NCBI RefSeq assembly: GCF_000185965.1
Contig: NC_014924.1
Location: 2,046,001 to 2,110,000, forward strand
Reading direction: 5' to 3'
Length of the DNA stretch: 64,000 nt
Source: Pseudoxanthomonas suwonensis 11-1
Lineage (GTDB): Bacteria; Pseudomonadota; Gammaproteobacteria; Xanthomonadales; Xanthomonadaceae
Shown: positions 48,908-57,484 of the stretch, piece by piece
Layout of the letters: every line of letters starts with the position of its first letter
Position numbering within the stretch: the stretch's first letter is position 1
Translations under genes and position numbers: made by a program
The notes under the pieces: generated by a model
Seen by the model: the letters and a program-made list of their open reading frames with translations, nothing else
Told to the model about the DNA's origin: nothing
Database searches by the model: none

Positions 48908-48979
48908 GCAGGCGCGCCAGCCGGTGGCACGGCCCGGGCGGTGTTCGCCTGAGCCGCCGCTACCGCATGCTGCCTCCGC

Positions 48980-49888
48980 TCAGCTGGCGCGCTGGCTGAT
49001 CGCCACGCTGCCCAGGATCATCGCGCCGGCCAGCAGCATGGTCGGGGTGACCGGCTCACCCAGGAACAGCCAGGCGAACAGCGCGCCGAACAGCGGCACC
49101 AGGTAGGTCACGGTCGAGGTGCGGCCCGCACCGATGCGGTGGATCAGGCCGTAGAAGTAGATGAAGGCCAGTCCGGTGCACAGCACGCCCAGGCCGATGG
49201 TGGCGCCCCAGGCCTGCACCGACACTTCCTGCGCCGGCCAGTGGGCGATCGCCAGCGGCAGCAGCAGCACCGCCGAGCAGCCCAGGGTGATCGCCGCCGA
49301 AGCCGCCGGCGGCAGGCCGGCCATGTACCGCTTCACCAGGTTCAGGCCGACACCGTAGAGGAAGGCCGCGCTCGCGCCGGCGATCACCGCAGGCCCGACG
49401 CTCAGGCCCGACACCTTGGCCGTGGCCAGCACGACCACGCCGATGAAGCCGGTCAGCAGCGCCAGCGCGCGACGGGTGCCGATCTTCTCGCCGAAGGCCA
49501 GGTACGCAACCAGCGCGGCGAACAGCACGACCATCGCGTTGCAGATCGCGCCTATCGCCGCCGGTGCGCGCTGCGCCGCCCAGGCGAACAGCAGGAACGG
49601 CACCGCCGAGTTGACCACGCCGATCGCCGCCAGCTTCGGCCAGATGCGCAGCGGGAACTGCGCACGCGCCAGCCACAGGAACGGCAGCAGCACCAGCGCA
49701 CCCAGCGCCAGCCGCAGCTCCACCAGCGCATACGGGCCGAACTCCGGCGCGGCCACGCGCATGAACAGGAACGACCCGCCCCAGACCGCGCCCAGCACGA
49801 GCAGCTCCAGCGGGGTGCGCCAGGCGGGGGCGACTGCAACGGGCGCGGGCGACACGCCGGCCTCCAGGCATTGCTTGGTGCCATCCAT
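48980..49888 (-). CDS. DMT superfamily (EamA) transporter
   Basis: The 302-residue protein has ten hydrophobic helices in two EamA repeats; typical motifs are GAVWGGSFLFMRV and the second-repeat GLAFIYFYGLIHRIGAG. Such proteins often export amino acids or metabolites. The ATG at 49886-49888 has a perfect AAGGAG six bases upstream. It is divergent from a LysR gene, its likely regulator. Confidence 0.87.
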   Translation of the reverse strand: MDGTKQCLEAGVSPAPVAVAPAWRTPLELLVLGAVWGGSFLFMRVAAPEFGPYALVELRLALGALVLLPFLWLARAQFPLRIWPKLAAIGVVNSAVPFLLFAWAAQRAPAAIGAICNAMVVLFAALVAYLAFGEKIGTRRALALLTGFIGVVVLATAKVSGLSVGPAVIAGASAAFLYGVGLNLVKRYMAGLPPAASAAITLGCSAVLLLPLAIAHWPAQEVSVQAWGATIGLGVLCTGLAFIYFYGLIHRIGAGRTSTVTYLVPLFGALFAWLFLGEPVTPTMLLAGAMILGSVAISQRAS

Positions 49889-50092
49889 CGGTATCTCCTT
49901 GTGTCTCGGTACGGCCAGCCTGGCGCCATGCGGCGCAGTGGCCTCGGGGAAGATGCTGCGCCGGTGCCCGCCCTGTTCCTCGCCGTTTCCGGACATCAAG
50001 GCACCGCTTGCGATGGCGACAGCTTCCGCCCCGGCCGCATGTGGGACAAGCGCGTAGTATCGGGGTGAGCCACAAATCTGGTTTGCGTCTCC

Positions 50093-51031
50093 ATGGTCAT
50101 CCGCCCTGCCCTGCTGCCCGCGCTGGCCGTGTTCGCCGCCGCCGCGCGCCACCAGAACTTCGCCCATGCCGCCGAGGAGCTGCACCTGACCGCCAGCGCG
50201 GTCAGCCACCACGTGCGCAAGCTGGAATCGCTGCTCGGCTCCACCCTGTTCCAGCGCCACGCACGCGGCGTCACCCTGACGCCCGAGGGCCGCCAGCTGG
50301 CAGATGCGGCCACCACCGCGCTGGCCGATGTCTCGGCGGTCGCGGCCAACCTGAAGCCCGACGCGGGCACCCGCGTGCTCAAGATCAGCACCGTGCACTC
50401 GCTGGTGCACTGCTGGCTGCTGCCGCGGCTTGCGGCCTTCCTCGCGGCGCACCCGGACATCCGCCTGGAGATCGACAGCACCCCGGTGTTCGCGCGCTTC
50501 GACGAGGGCGGCCCGGACCTGGCCGTGCGCTACGGCCCGGGCCAGTGGCCCGGCCTGGTCGCCCACCACCTGATGGACGATGCGATGTTCCCGGTCGCCT
50601 CGCCGCGCCTGCCCGGGGTTGAGGCCATCCGCGAGCCACGCCAGATCGCCACCCTGCCGCTGATCTCCGACCTCACCCAGCAGGGCTGGCGCGACTGGTT
50701 CCGCGCCGCCGGCGTGCGCGGCCTGGAGCTACCGGCGATGCACAACTTCAGCGACAGCGCCGATGCGCTGCGCGCGGCGGCGTTCGGCATCGGCGCGACC
50801 CTGGCCCGGCGGCACCTGGTGCTGGACTGGCTCCAGCGCGGCGAGCTGGTGAGGCTGCCGGGGCCAGTCATGAAGGCACGGTTCTCCTACTACGCCGTGT
50901 ACCCGGCGCACCGGCCGCTGTCGCCGGCGGCGTCGCGCTTCATCGACTGGATCAAGCAGGAGGCGCAGGCGGCGCCGTGGGCGGACGAACCGGGTCGCCG
51001 GACCCCGGGCGTGCGCAGGCGCAGGGCCTGA
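50093..51031 (+). CDS. LysR family transcriptional regulator, GcvA-like
   Basis: The 312-residue protein has an N-terminal winged HTH (ALAVFAAAARHQNFAHAAEELHLTASAVSHHVRKLE, cited in two halves of at most 20 residues: ALAVFAAAARHQNFAHAAEE and LHLTASAVSHHVRKLE). A periplasmic-binding-like effector domain follows. The effector domain resembles GcvA-type regulators. It is divergent from the EamA exporter over a 204-base gap, the usual layout for a LysR regulator and its target. TAGTAT at 50055-50060 is a possible -10. Confidence 0.9.
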   Translation: MVIRPALLPALAVFAAAARHQNFAHAAEELHLTASAVSHHVRKLESLLGSTLFQRHARGVTLTPEGRQLADAATTALADVSAVAANLKPDAGTRVLKISTVHSLVHCWLLPRLAAFLAAHPDIRLEIDSTPVFARFDEGGPDLAVRYGPGQWPGLVAHHLMDDAMFPVASPRLPGVEAIREPRQIATLPLISDLTQQGWRDWFRAAGVRGLELPAMHNFSDSADALRAAAFGIGATLARRHLVLDWLQRGELVRLPGPVMKARFSYYAVYPAHRPLSPAASRFIDWIKQEAQAAPWADEPGRRTPGVRRRRA

Positions 51032-51102
51032 CCCCGCGGCTCCTCACCCGGCCTTGAAACCGGCGTGGCTAGGCTCGCTGGCACAGACCAGGAGAGCCAG
51101 CC

Positions 51103-51396
51103 ATGCCCCAGCTACGCCTACGCATCATCGGCAGCCATGATGACCTGCGTGCAGTGTCCGACCTGCTGCAGAGCATCGAGGGCATCGAGCATGTCGAGGA
51201 GGTCGCTGACCTGATGCCGCGCCTGGACGACGAGGATTCCAGTTCCGCCGGCCTGTCCGACGACATCGGTCCGGGCGCCCATGACCTGGAAGTGGAGGCC
51301 CCCAACGACTACACCGCCCGGCGCGTGCGCGAGGCGGTGGAGGAACTGGCGGTGCGGATGGGCCTGGTGATCGAGTTCGAGCCCGAGGAGGAGTAG
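51103..51396 (+). CDS. Small acidic protein of unknown function
   Basis: The 97-residue protein is strongly acidic at its centre and end. A predicted beta-alpha-beta start (QLRLRIIGSHDDLRAVSDLL) and a C-terminal RRVREAVEELAVRM helix suggest an ACT- or ferredoxin-like fold. I do not recognise a named family. AGGAGAG precedes the ATG and TAGGCT at 51068-51073 may be its -10, so it looks like a real, separately expressed gene. Confidence 0.7.
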   Translation: MPQLRLRIIGSHDDLRAVSDLLQSIEGIEHVEEVADLMPRLDDEDSSSAGLSDDIGPGAHDLEVEAPNDYTARRVREAVEELAVRMGLVIEFEPEEE

Positions 51397-51417
51397 TTCC
51401 TCCCCGGCCCAGGGCAG

Positions 51418-51765
51418 CTACATGCTGGCGCCGTCGACCTGCACCACCGTCAGCGCGCCCAGGTCCACCTCCGGCAGGCAGCGCACGTTGACCGCCATCA
51501 TCCGCGCCCCCTCCTTGTTGGTGGCCTCGCTGTAGGGCGAGATGCCGCAGACCGGGCAGAAGTGGTGCTCGATGTGGCGGCTGTTGAACAGGTAGGTCCG
51601 CATCTGCTCTGGCTGCGTTGCCAGCTGGAATGACGTCGCCGGCACGAACCACAGCAGGCCGCCACGGCGCCGGCACATGGAACAGTTGCAGTCGATCACC
51701 TGCTCGATCTCGCCTTCGGCGGTGAAGGCGATCCCGCCGCAGTGGCAGCTTCCCTCGTATTTCAT
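51418..51765 (-). CDS. GFA/CENP-V family zinc protein
   Basis: The 115-residue protein has the GFA cysteine pattern: CHCGG near residue 7, CNCSMC near 27 and FCPVCG near 70, which together bind zinc. Family members include glutathione-dependent formaldehyde-activating enzymes, but most are uncharacterised. It is convergent with the preceding small gene. Confidence 0.88.
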   Translation of the reverse strand: MKYEGSCHCGGIAFTAEGEIEQVIDCNCSMCRRRGGLLWFVPATSFQLATQPEQMRTYLFNSRHIEHHFCPVCGISPYSEATNKEGARMMAVNVRCLPEVDLGALTVVQVDGASM

Positions 51766-51882
51766 GGCACTCCTCCCGGTGTGGTGCGGCCAGCCTATGC
51801 CTGCAGGGCCGGTAATCCAATGGCAGGGGGCAGGCGCGTGACTCCCGGCCTATGCTCGGGGGATTCCACACCTGCCGCCGAC

Positions 51883-53697
51883 ATGAACCCCAAGCTGCGT
51901 CCCTGCCTGCTCGCCCTCGCCCTGCTCGCCCCGCTGGCCGCCTGCCAGAAGACCGAGCCCACCGACAGCGCGGCCAGCGCCGCCTCCGCCGCCGCGCCCA
52001 GCCAGGCCGACGCGGCCTTTGCCGACCTGTCCCAGCGCGCGCTCGACGGCTGGATGAAGCTGTCGCCGATCAGCGCCACCCAGATCGGCGAGCACCGCTA
52101 CGACGGCGAGCTCGACGACCTCTCGGCCGAAGGCCGCCGCCAGGGGGTCGAGTTCACCCGGGGCCTGCTGTCGGAGCTGGACGCGCTGGATATCGCCAGC
52201 CTGTCGCGCGAGAACCAGGTCGACGCCGCGATCCTGCGCAACCAGCTCGAGTACGACCTGTGGAGCGAGGAGACCTATCAGTCCTGGGCCTGGGATCCGC
52301 AGCTGTACAGCGAGCTGGCGGGCGGCGCGATCTACGGCCTGATGGCGCGCGAGTTCGCGCCGCTGCCGGAGCGGCTCAAGTCCGCCACCGCGCGCATGCA
52401 GAAGATTCCCGCCCTGCTGCAACAGGCACGCGCGAACCTGGACCCGGCACGGGTACCGAAGATCCACGCCGAGACCGTGGCCCGCCAGAACGCCGGCCTG
52501 CTGGGCCTGGTCGATGCCTTCATCACCCCGTCGCTGGACCAGCTGGAAGCAGCCGACCGCCAGGTCGCCGAAGCCGCGATCGAAGGCCTGCGCGCCGCGG
52601 TCGCCGAACACCAGGAGTGGCTCGACAAGACCCTGGTCCCGAACGCGAAGGGCGACTTCCGCATCGGCGCCGAGCTGTACGACCGCAAACTGCAGTTCGC
52701 CCTGCTGTCCTCGCTGTCGCGCGCGGAGATCAAGCAGCGCGCCGAGAGCGAGCTGGAGCGCGTGCGCGGCGAGATGTACGGCATTGCCCGCACCGTGCTG
52801 GCCGACCGCGACGGTGCGCCGGCGCTGCCGGATGCTCCGACGCCGGAGCAGCAGCAGGCCGCGATCGAGGCCGCGCTGGAGCTGGCCTATGCCGAGCGCC
52901 CGGCACGCGACCGCGTTGTTCCTGACGCCGAGGCGGCGCTGGCCCAGGCCACCGAGTTCGTGAAGCAGAAGGACCTGGTCACCCTGCCCGATGCGCCGGT
53001 GGAGATCATCGAGATGCCGGAGTTCCAGCGCGGCGTGGCGGTGGCCTACTGCGACTCGCCCGGTCCGCTGGACAAGAACCTCAAGACCTTCTACGCGGTC
53101 TCGCCGATCCCCGACGAATGGAGCAGCGAACAGGTCGATTCGTTCCTGCGCGAATACAACTCGCGCATGATCCACCTGCTGAGCATCCACGAGGGCACGC
53201 CAGGCCACTACCTGGAAGGCTGGCACTCGGCGCGCCATCCCTCGACCCTGCGCGCGGTGATGCGCTCGGGCATGTTCGCCGAGGGCTGGGCGGTCTACAC
53301 CGAGAAGGTGATGGCCGACGCCGGCTACCTCGACAACGACCCGCTGCTCCGCCTGGTGCAGCTGAAGTTCTACCTGCGCACCATCGCCAACGCGATCCTC
53401 GACCAGGGCGTGCACGTGGACGGCTGGACCCGCGAGCAGGCCATGGACCTGATGGTGCGCCAGACCTTCCAGCAGGAGCGTGAGGCCGCGGGCAAGTGGG
53501 TGCGCGCGCAGCTGACCTCGGCCCAGCTGCCGACCTACTTCGTCGGCGTGCAGGAGCACTTCGACATGCGCAAGGCGGTGGAGCAGCAGCGCGGCGAGGC
53601 CTTCGACCTCAAGGCCTACCACGACCAGGTGCTGTCCTACGGCGCCCCGCCGGTACGCTTCGTGCGGCAGCTGGTTCTGGACGAGGCGATTGAATAA
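51883..53697 (+). CDS. DUF885 family lipoprotein, putative metallopeptidase
   Basis: The 604-residue protein has a lipobox (LAPLAAC near residue 21) and the DUF885 fold, with the HEGTPGH motif (H436, E437) that resembles an HExxxxH zinc site, then EGWAVYTEKVM downstream. Xanthomonads carry several such envelope proteins; they are thought to be peptidases. The ATG at 51883 follows TATGCT at 51851. No terminator is adjacent; the first good one is about 258 bases past the stop, beyond a repeat cluster. Confidence 0.88.
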   Translation: MNPKLRPCLLALALLAPLAACQKTEPTDSAASAASAAAPSQADAAFADLSQRALDGWMKLSPISATQIGEHRYDGELDDLSAEGRRQGVEFTRGLLSELDALDIASLSRENQVDAAILRNQLEYDLWSEETYQSWAWDPQLYSELAGGAIYGLMAREFAPLPERLKSATARMQKIPALLQQARANLDPARVPKIHAETVARQNAGLLGLVDAFITPSLDQLEAADRQVAEAAIEGLRAAVAEHQEWLDKTLVPNAKGDFRIGAELYDRKLQFALLSSLSRAEIKQRAESELERVRGEMYGIARTVLADRDGAPALPDAPTPEQQQAAIEAALELAYAERPARDRVVPDAEAALAQATEFVKQKDLVTLPDAPVEIIEMPEFQRGVAVAYCDSPGPLDKNLKTFYAVSPIPDEWSSEQVDSFLREYNSRMIHLLSIHEGTPGHYLEGWHSARHPSTLRAVMRSGMFAEGWAVYTEKVMADAGYLDNDPLLRLVQLKFYLRTIANAILDQGVHVDGWTREQAMDLMVRQTFQQEREAAGKWVRAQLTSAQLPTYFVGVQEHFDMRKAVEQQRGEAFDLKAYHDQVLSYGAPPVRFVRQLVLDEAIE

Positions 53698-53700
53698 AGC

Positions 53701-53735
53701 CGGGATTCGGGATTCGGGATTCGGGATTGGTGATT
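53701..53735 (+). repeat. Heptad tandem repeat (CGGGATT)
   Basis: Four perfect tandem copies of CGGGATT (53701-53728) and one degenerate copy follow the DUF885 stop codon by three bases. Related heptads (GGGGATT, CTGGATT) occur at 16440-16453 at the start of trmJ. Confidence 0.85.
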
Positions 53736-53788
53736 CGTAACAGCGGTCACGGCTTCCGGCGTTCGTAGGGACGACGGGGTGCGGATGC

Positions 53789-53880
53789 GTAGCCCGGATA
53801 AGCGGAGCGCATCCGGGGCTGATGGTCGTGCCACGCGCAGGGCCGCTTCCGCGATGCGCGGGCAGCGTTGCCCGGGCTAC
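53789..53880. repeat. Inverted pair of GTAG-footed REP elements (BIME-like)
   Basis: The left unit starts GTAGCCCGGAT and folds through CCCGGAT (53793-53799) and ATCCGGG (53811-53817). The right unit is inverted, ending CCCGGGCTAC at 53880, with stem CGGGCA (53859-53864) and TGCCCG (53869-53874). Both are headed by GTAGCCCGG, the foot-plus-stem layout of REPs moved by RAYT transposases. Confidence 0.75.
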
Positions 53881-53927
53881 CCGTTGACTGGACGGGCCGA
53901 TCTACCCGTTGACTGGACGGGCCGATC
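53878..53927 (+). repeat. Perfect tandem duplication of a 25-bp hairpin unit
   Basis: A 25-base unit (TACCCGTTGACTGGACGGGC and CGATC) occurs twice without mismatch at 53878-53902 and 53903-53927. Each copy can form a short CCCGT/ACGGG hairpin. It abuts the right REP. Confidence 0.85.
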
Positions 53928-53954
53928 AAGCAAGCCGCAATCCATCAGGACAGG

Positions 53955-53987
53955 AAGGGCGCCGTTACAGCGGCGCCCTTGTCTTTC
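53955..53987 (+). terminator. Terminator in the repeat-rich gap
   Basis: AAGGGCGCCG pairs with CGGCGCCCTT around a 6-base loop and is followed by GTCTTTCTT. It is the first strong terminator downstream of the DUF885 gene and may also act on the minus strand. Confidence 0.75.
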
Positions 53988-54040
53988 TTCCCTTGGCCCT
54001 AGGCGAGAGCCGGGAGTCGGGCGAACTCCCGGGTGCCGGC

Positions 54041-54074
54041 CCTCTCCCCAACCCCTCCCGATCGCGGGAGGGGC
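54041..54074 (+). repeat. Dispersed intergenic C-rich/G-rich palindromic element, copy 2
   Basis: CCTCTCCCCAACCCCTCCC is followed, across a short spacer, by GGGAGGGGC. It matches copy 1 at 17515-17547 in order and spacing and lies just past the end of the serine hydrolase gene. Confidence 0.5.
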
Positions 54075-54094
54075 TCGTGGTTCGCCCGGAACTG

Positions 54095-55723
54095 TTACTC
54101 CACCGGCTCCAGCACCAGGTCCTGGAAGTCGAAGCTGAAGTCGGTGAGGTCGGAGGCGGCTTCCATGCGGGCCTCGCGCACCTTGCCGTCGGGGTCCAGG
54201 GCGAAGGTGACGAAGGCATCGCCGTTGAGCGTGCGCTCCTGCCACTTCACCAGGAAGGTGTCGTGCTGCCAGTGCTCGAGGCGGCCGACCAGCAGCGGGC
54301 TGGCGCCGAAGCGCATGCCGAGCCGGCCGTTCTCGTAGGTCACCTCCACGTCGCCGTACCAGCGATCGCGATAGGTGCCGGCATAGCCGGCCAGCGGCAG
54401 CGAGGGCTTGCTGCGCGCATCGCGTGCCTGCACCCGCTTCTTCCAGGCCTCGTCGGCGCGCTTGAGCGACTTGTCGGCTGCGGCGGCATAGGCGGCCACC
54501 CAGTCGTTGCGCTCGGCCGGCTGGATGAAGGCATCCAACACGTGCATGGTCACCGCGTTGAACGCGGCGCCGGATTCCTGGTTGGTCAGCACCACCACGC
54601 CCAGGCCCAGCTCGGGCACCAGGGTCACGCGCGAGACCTGGCCCGGCCAGCCGCCGGTATGCCAGACCAGCTTGTGGTCGCGATAGGTCGACAGGAACCA
54701 GCCCAGGCCGTAGCCGAGGAAATCCGGCCGGGTCGCCGCCAGTTCCGGCACCGCCGGCTCGCTGATGTCCACCGGCGAGTGCAGCGACCACATCTCCTTC
54801 TGCCGCTGCGGCGAGAACAGCGTCTGCTCGCGGCCTTCGGTATCGGTGTAGCGGCCACCGCCCAGCTGCGCGTTCATCCAGCGCGCCATGTCGTGCACGC
54901 TGGAATACACGCCGCCGGCACCAGGAACGTTGTGCCAGGTCAGGTTGAAGGTCGGCTGCAGCCTGGTGAAGTCCGCCCTGGCGTGGCCGGTGGCGGCGCG
55001 GTCGCCGGGATGCAGCGCATCGGCATTGGCGCGGGTATCGGCCATGCCCAGCGGATTGAAGAAGCGCTGCTGCAGGAAATCCGCATATGCCTGCCCGCTC
55101 ACCTGTTCGACCAGCAGGCTGGCGGTGCCGTAGAGGATGTTGTCGTAGGCGTAGCGCTCGCGGAAGCCGGTCCTCAACGGCACATGGGCGAGGCGGCGCA
55201 CGACCTCCGCGTTGTCGTAGGTGCTGCCCGGCCAGAACAGCAGGTCGCCAGCGCCCAGGCCCAGGCCGCTGCGGTGGGTGAGCAGGTCGCGCACCTGCAT
55301 GTTCGCGGTCACGTACGGGTCGGACATGCGGAACCAGGGCAGGTGGTCGATGACCTTGTCGTCCCAGGCCAGCCTGCCCTCGTCCACCAGCATCGCCAGC
55401 GCAGCGGCGGTGAAGGCCTTGGTGTTGGAGGCGATCGCGAACTGGGTGTGGGCATCGACCGCGTCCGGCTTGCCGAGCTCGCGCACGCCCCAGCCGCCCT
55501 CGAACACCAGCTGGCCGTCCTTGACCACCGCCACGGCGATGCCCGGCACCTCGAAGCGCTCGCGCGCCTGTTCCACCCAGGCCGACAGCTGCGCCGGATC
55601 CAGCGTCGTCGCCGGCACCTGCGTGGTGGCAGGCGTGCCGTCGGCGGCCAGGGCCGCCAGCGGGGCCACCGGCGCGAGCGCAAGCAGGCAGGACAGGCAC
55701 AGGGATGAGGGGCGCAGGGCCAT
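54095..55723 (-). CDS. Secreted serine hydrolase, class C beta-lactamase fold with DUF3471
   Basis: The 542-residue protein has a signal peptide (cleavage after PLAALAA) and the class C/PBP4* active-site set: S99-x-x-K102 (SNTK), Y193-x-N195 (YDN) and H354-T-G (HTG in place of KTG). A DUF3471-type domain follows at about 420-540. Such proteins are usually peptidases or esterases rather than true beta-lactamases. GGAG lies six bases before the ATG at 55723; an ATG 12 bases further up is less likely. Confidence 0.88.
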   Translation of the reverse strand: MALRPSSLCLSCLLALAPVAPLAALAADGTPATTQVPATTLDPAQLSAWVEQARERFEVPGIAVAVVKDGQLVFEGGWGVRELGKPDAVDAHTQFAIASNTKAFTAAALAMLVDEGRLAWDDKVIDHLPWFRMSDPYVTANMQVRDLLTHRSGLGLGAGDLLFWPGSTYDNAEVVRRLAHVPLRTGFRERYAYDNILYGTASLLVEQVSGQAYADFLQQRFFNPLGMADTRANADALHPGDRAATGHARADFTRLQPTFNLTWHNVPGAGGVYSSVHDMARWMNAQLGGGRYTDTEGREQTLFSPQRQKEMWSLHSPVDISEPAVPELAATRPDFLGYGLGWFLSTYRDHKLVWHTGGWPGQVSRVTLVPELGLGVVVLTNQESGAAFNAVTMHVLDAFIQPAERNDWVAAYAAAADKSLKRADEAWKKRVQARDARSKPSLPLAGYAGTYRDRWYGDVEVTYENGRLGMRFGASPLLVGRLEHWQHDTFLVKWQERTLNGDAFVTFALDPDGKVREARMEAASDLTDFSFDFQDLVLEPVE

Positions 55724-55860
55724 GGGTAACTCCATGAGGACAGTGGCCCGATTCTAGCCGCGCGCCGCACGCGGACGCCGCCGCGCCGGACCTGCGATGC
55801 AGGCCCACGACGCCGTCTCCGTTACGATCCTCGCCCCTGCCCCCGGAATTGGCCGCCGCC

Positions 55861-56697
55861 ATGAATGACCTGTTCGATTCCGCGCCCGCCACCACGGGCC
55901 AGACGCGCATCCATGTCGGCATCGGCGGCTGGACCTACGCGCCATGGCGCGGCGGCATGTTCTATCCGGAGAAGCTGGTGCAGCGCCGCGAGCTGGAATA
56001 CGCCAGCCGCCACGTCACCGCGATCGAGATCAACGGCACCTACTACGGCGCGCAGAAGCCCGACACCTACGCACGCTGGCGCGACGAGACGCCGCCGGGC
56101 TTCGTGTTCACCGCCAAGGCGCCGAAGCGGATCATGGCCAGCCGCCGCCTCGCCGGCACTGGTGCACAGGTCGAGGACTTCGTCGGCGGCATCGCCACCC
56201 TGGGCGACCGCCTGGGCGCGATCCTGTGGCAGTTCGACCGCGGCCAGAGCCCTTCGGTGGATGCACTGGCCGATTTCGTGGCCCTGCTGCCGCGCAAGGC
56301 CGATGGCCGTAGGCTGCGCCATGCGCTGGAGCTGCGCGACGCGGCGCTGTTCACCCCGGAGCTGCTGGCCCTGTTGCGTGGCCAGAACATCGCCCTGGTT
56401 TGCGCGGGTTCGGACGAGCACCCCTCCTTCGGCGACCTCACCGCCGACTTCGCCTACGCCCGGGTAATGCAGGCCCGTGCCGGCCTGGCCGAGGGCTATA
56501 CCCCGGCCGAGCTCGACGCCTGGGCCGAGCGTGCACGCAGCTGGAGCACCGGCGGGGACCCGGACGACCTGGCACACGTCGGCCCGCGCCTGGCCGATGG
56601 CCAGCCGCGCGAGGTGTTCCTGTTCTTCATCGCCGCGGCCAAGGAGCGCAACCCGGCCGCGGCCCAGGCCCTGCTACGGCGCCTGTCCGCGGGCTGA
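55861..56697 (+). CDS. DUF72 domain TIM-barrel protein (YecE-like)
   Basis: The 278-residue protein begins its domain with VGIGGWTYAPWRGGMFYPE and carries AIEINGTYYGAQKP, FVFTAKAPKRI and LWQFDRG, all typical of the DUF72/YecE family. The function is unknown. I chose the ATG at 55861; a TTG four codons upstream is possible. It is divergent from the serine hydrolase. Confidence 0.9.
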   Translation: MNDLFDSAPATTGQTRIHVGIGGWTYAPWRGGMFYPEKLVQRRELEYASRHVTAIEINGTYYGAQKPDTYARWRDETPPGFVFTAKAPKRIMASRRLAGTGAQVEDFVGGIATLGDRLGAILWQFDRGQSPSVDALADFVALLPRKADGRRLRHALELRDAALFTPELLALLRGQNIALVCAGSDEHPSFGDLTADFAYARVMQARAGLAEGYTPAELDAWAERARSWSTGGDPDDLAHVGPRLADGQPREVFLFFIAAAKERNPAAAQALLRRLSAG

Positions 56698-56765
56698 GGC
56701 CGCCGGTCGCGGCGGCGGCGCGCATTGCTGACCACCCAGCGCGGTCCATGCGAGGATGCGCGCCG

Positions 56766-57440
56766 ATGAGCCACGCCCTCCTTTCCCGCGATCCCGTCCC
56801 TGCCCGCCACGCCCTGGTCCTGCTCGGCGTGTACGCGCTGGCCTGGCTGCTGCTGGCGATCGATCCGCTCTACCGCGAGGACTGGGCGCTGGAGAACGTG
56901 CTGGTGCTGGTCGCGGTCGCCGTGCTGCCGGCGATGTGGAAGCGCATGCCGCTGTCCTGGCCCAGCTGCATCGGCCTGTTCGTGTTCGGCCTGCTGCACG
57001 CGGTGGGCGCGCACTACACCTATTCGGAGGTGCCGTACGACGCCTTCCTCCAGGAGCACCTCGGCTTCTCGGTCGACGCCCTGTTCGGCTTCCAGCGCAA
57101 CACCTACGACCGCCTGGTGCACTTCTGCTACGGCCTGCTGCTGGTGCCGACCTGCGTCGAGCTGCTGGACCGGGTGGCCGCTCCCCGCGGCGCCTGGCGC
57201 CATGTGCTGCCGGTGACCTTCGTGATGTCGCACGCCCTGCTGTTCGAGCTGTTCGAATGGATCGCCGCCAGCATCTTCGGTGGCGAGCTGGGCCAGGCCT
57301 ACCTCGGCACCCAGGGCGACGAGTGGGACGCGCAGAAGGACATGGCCCTGGCCACCCTGGGCGCCGTGCTGTCGGTCACCGTGCTGGGCCTGGCCGGCTG
57401 GCTGTCGCCGCGACGCCGGTCCGCCCGGCCGGATCCATGA
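56766..57440 (+). CDS. DUF2238 (YjdF) family membrane protein
   Basis: The 224-residue protein has about six transmembrane helices and the family motifs HAVGAHYTYSEVPY, YDRLVHFCYGLLL and LFELFEWIAA. The conserved His and Glu residues within helices suggest a metal or proton role, but no function is established. Confidence 0.88.
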   Translation: MSHALLSRDPVPARHALVLLGVYALAWLLLAIDPLYREDWALENVLVLVAVAVLPAMWKRMPLSWPSCIGLFVFGLLHAVGAHYTYSEVPYDAFLQEHLGFSVDALFGFQRNTYDRLVHFCYGLLLVPTCVELLDRVAAPRGAWRHVLPVTFVMSHALLFELFEWIAASIFGGELGQAYLGTQGDEWDAQKDMALATLGAVLSVTVLGLAGWLSPRRRSARPDP

Positions 57441-57473
57441 CTTGCGCAACGGTCGCGGCGGCCACCGCCGCGC

Positions 57474-57479
57474 GATAAT
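57474..57479 (+). promoter_or_regulatory. Candidate -10 five bases before the EamA gene
   Basis: GATAAT ends five bases before the ATG, in a GC-rich region with no Shine-Dalgarno, predicting a leaderless transcript. Confidence 0.45.
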
Positions 57480-57484
57480 GCGCC

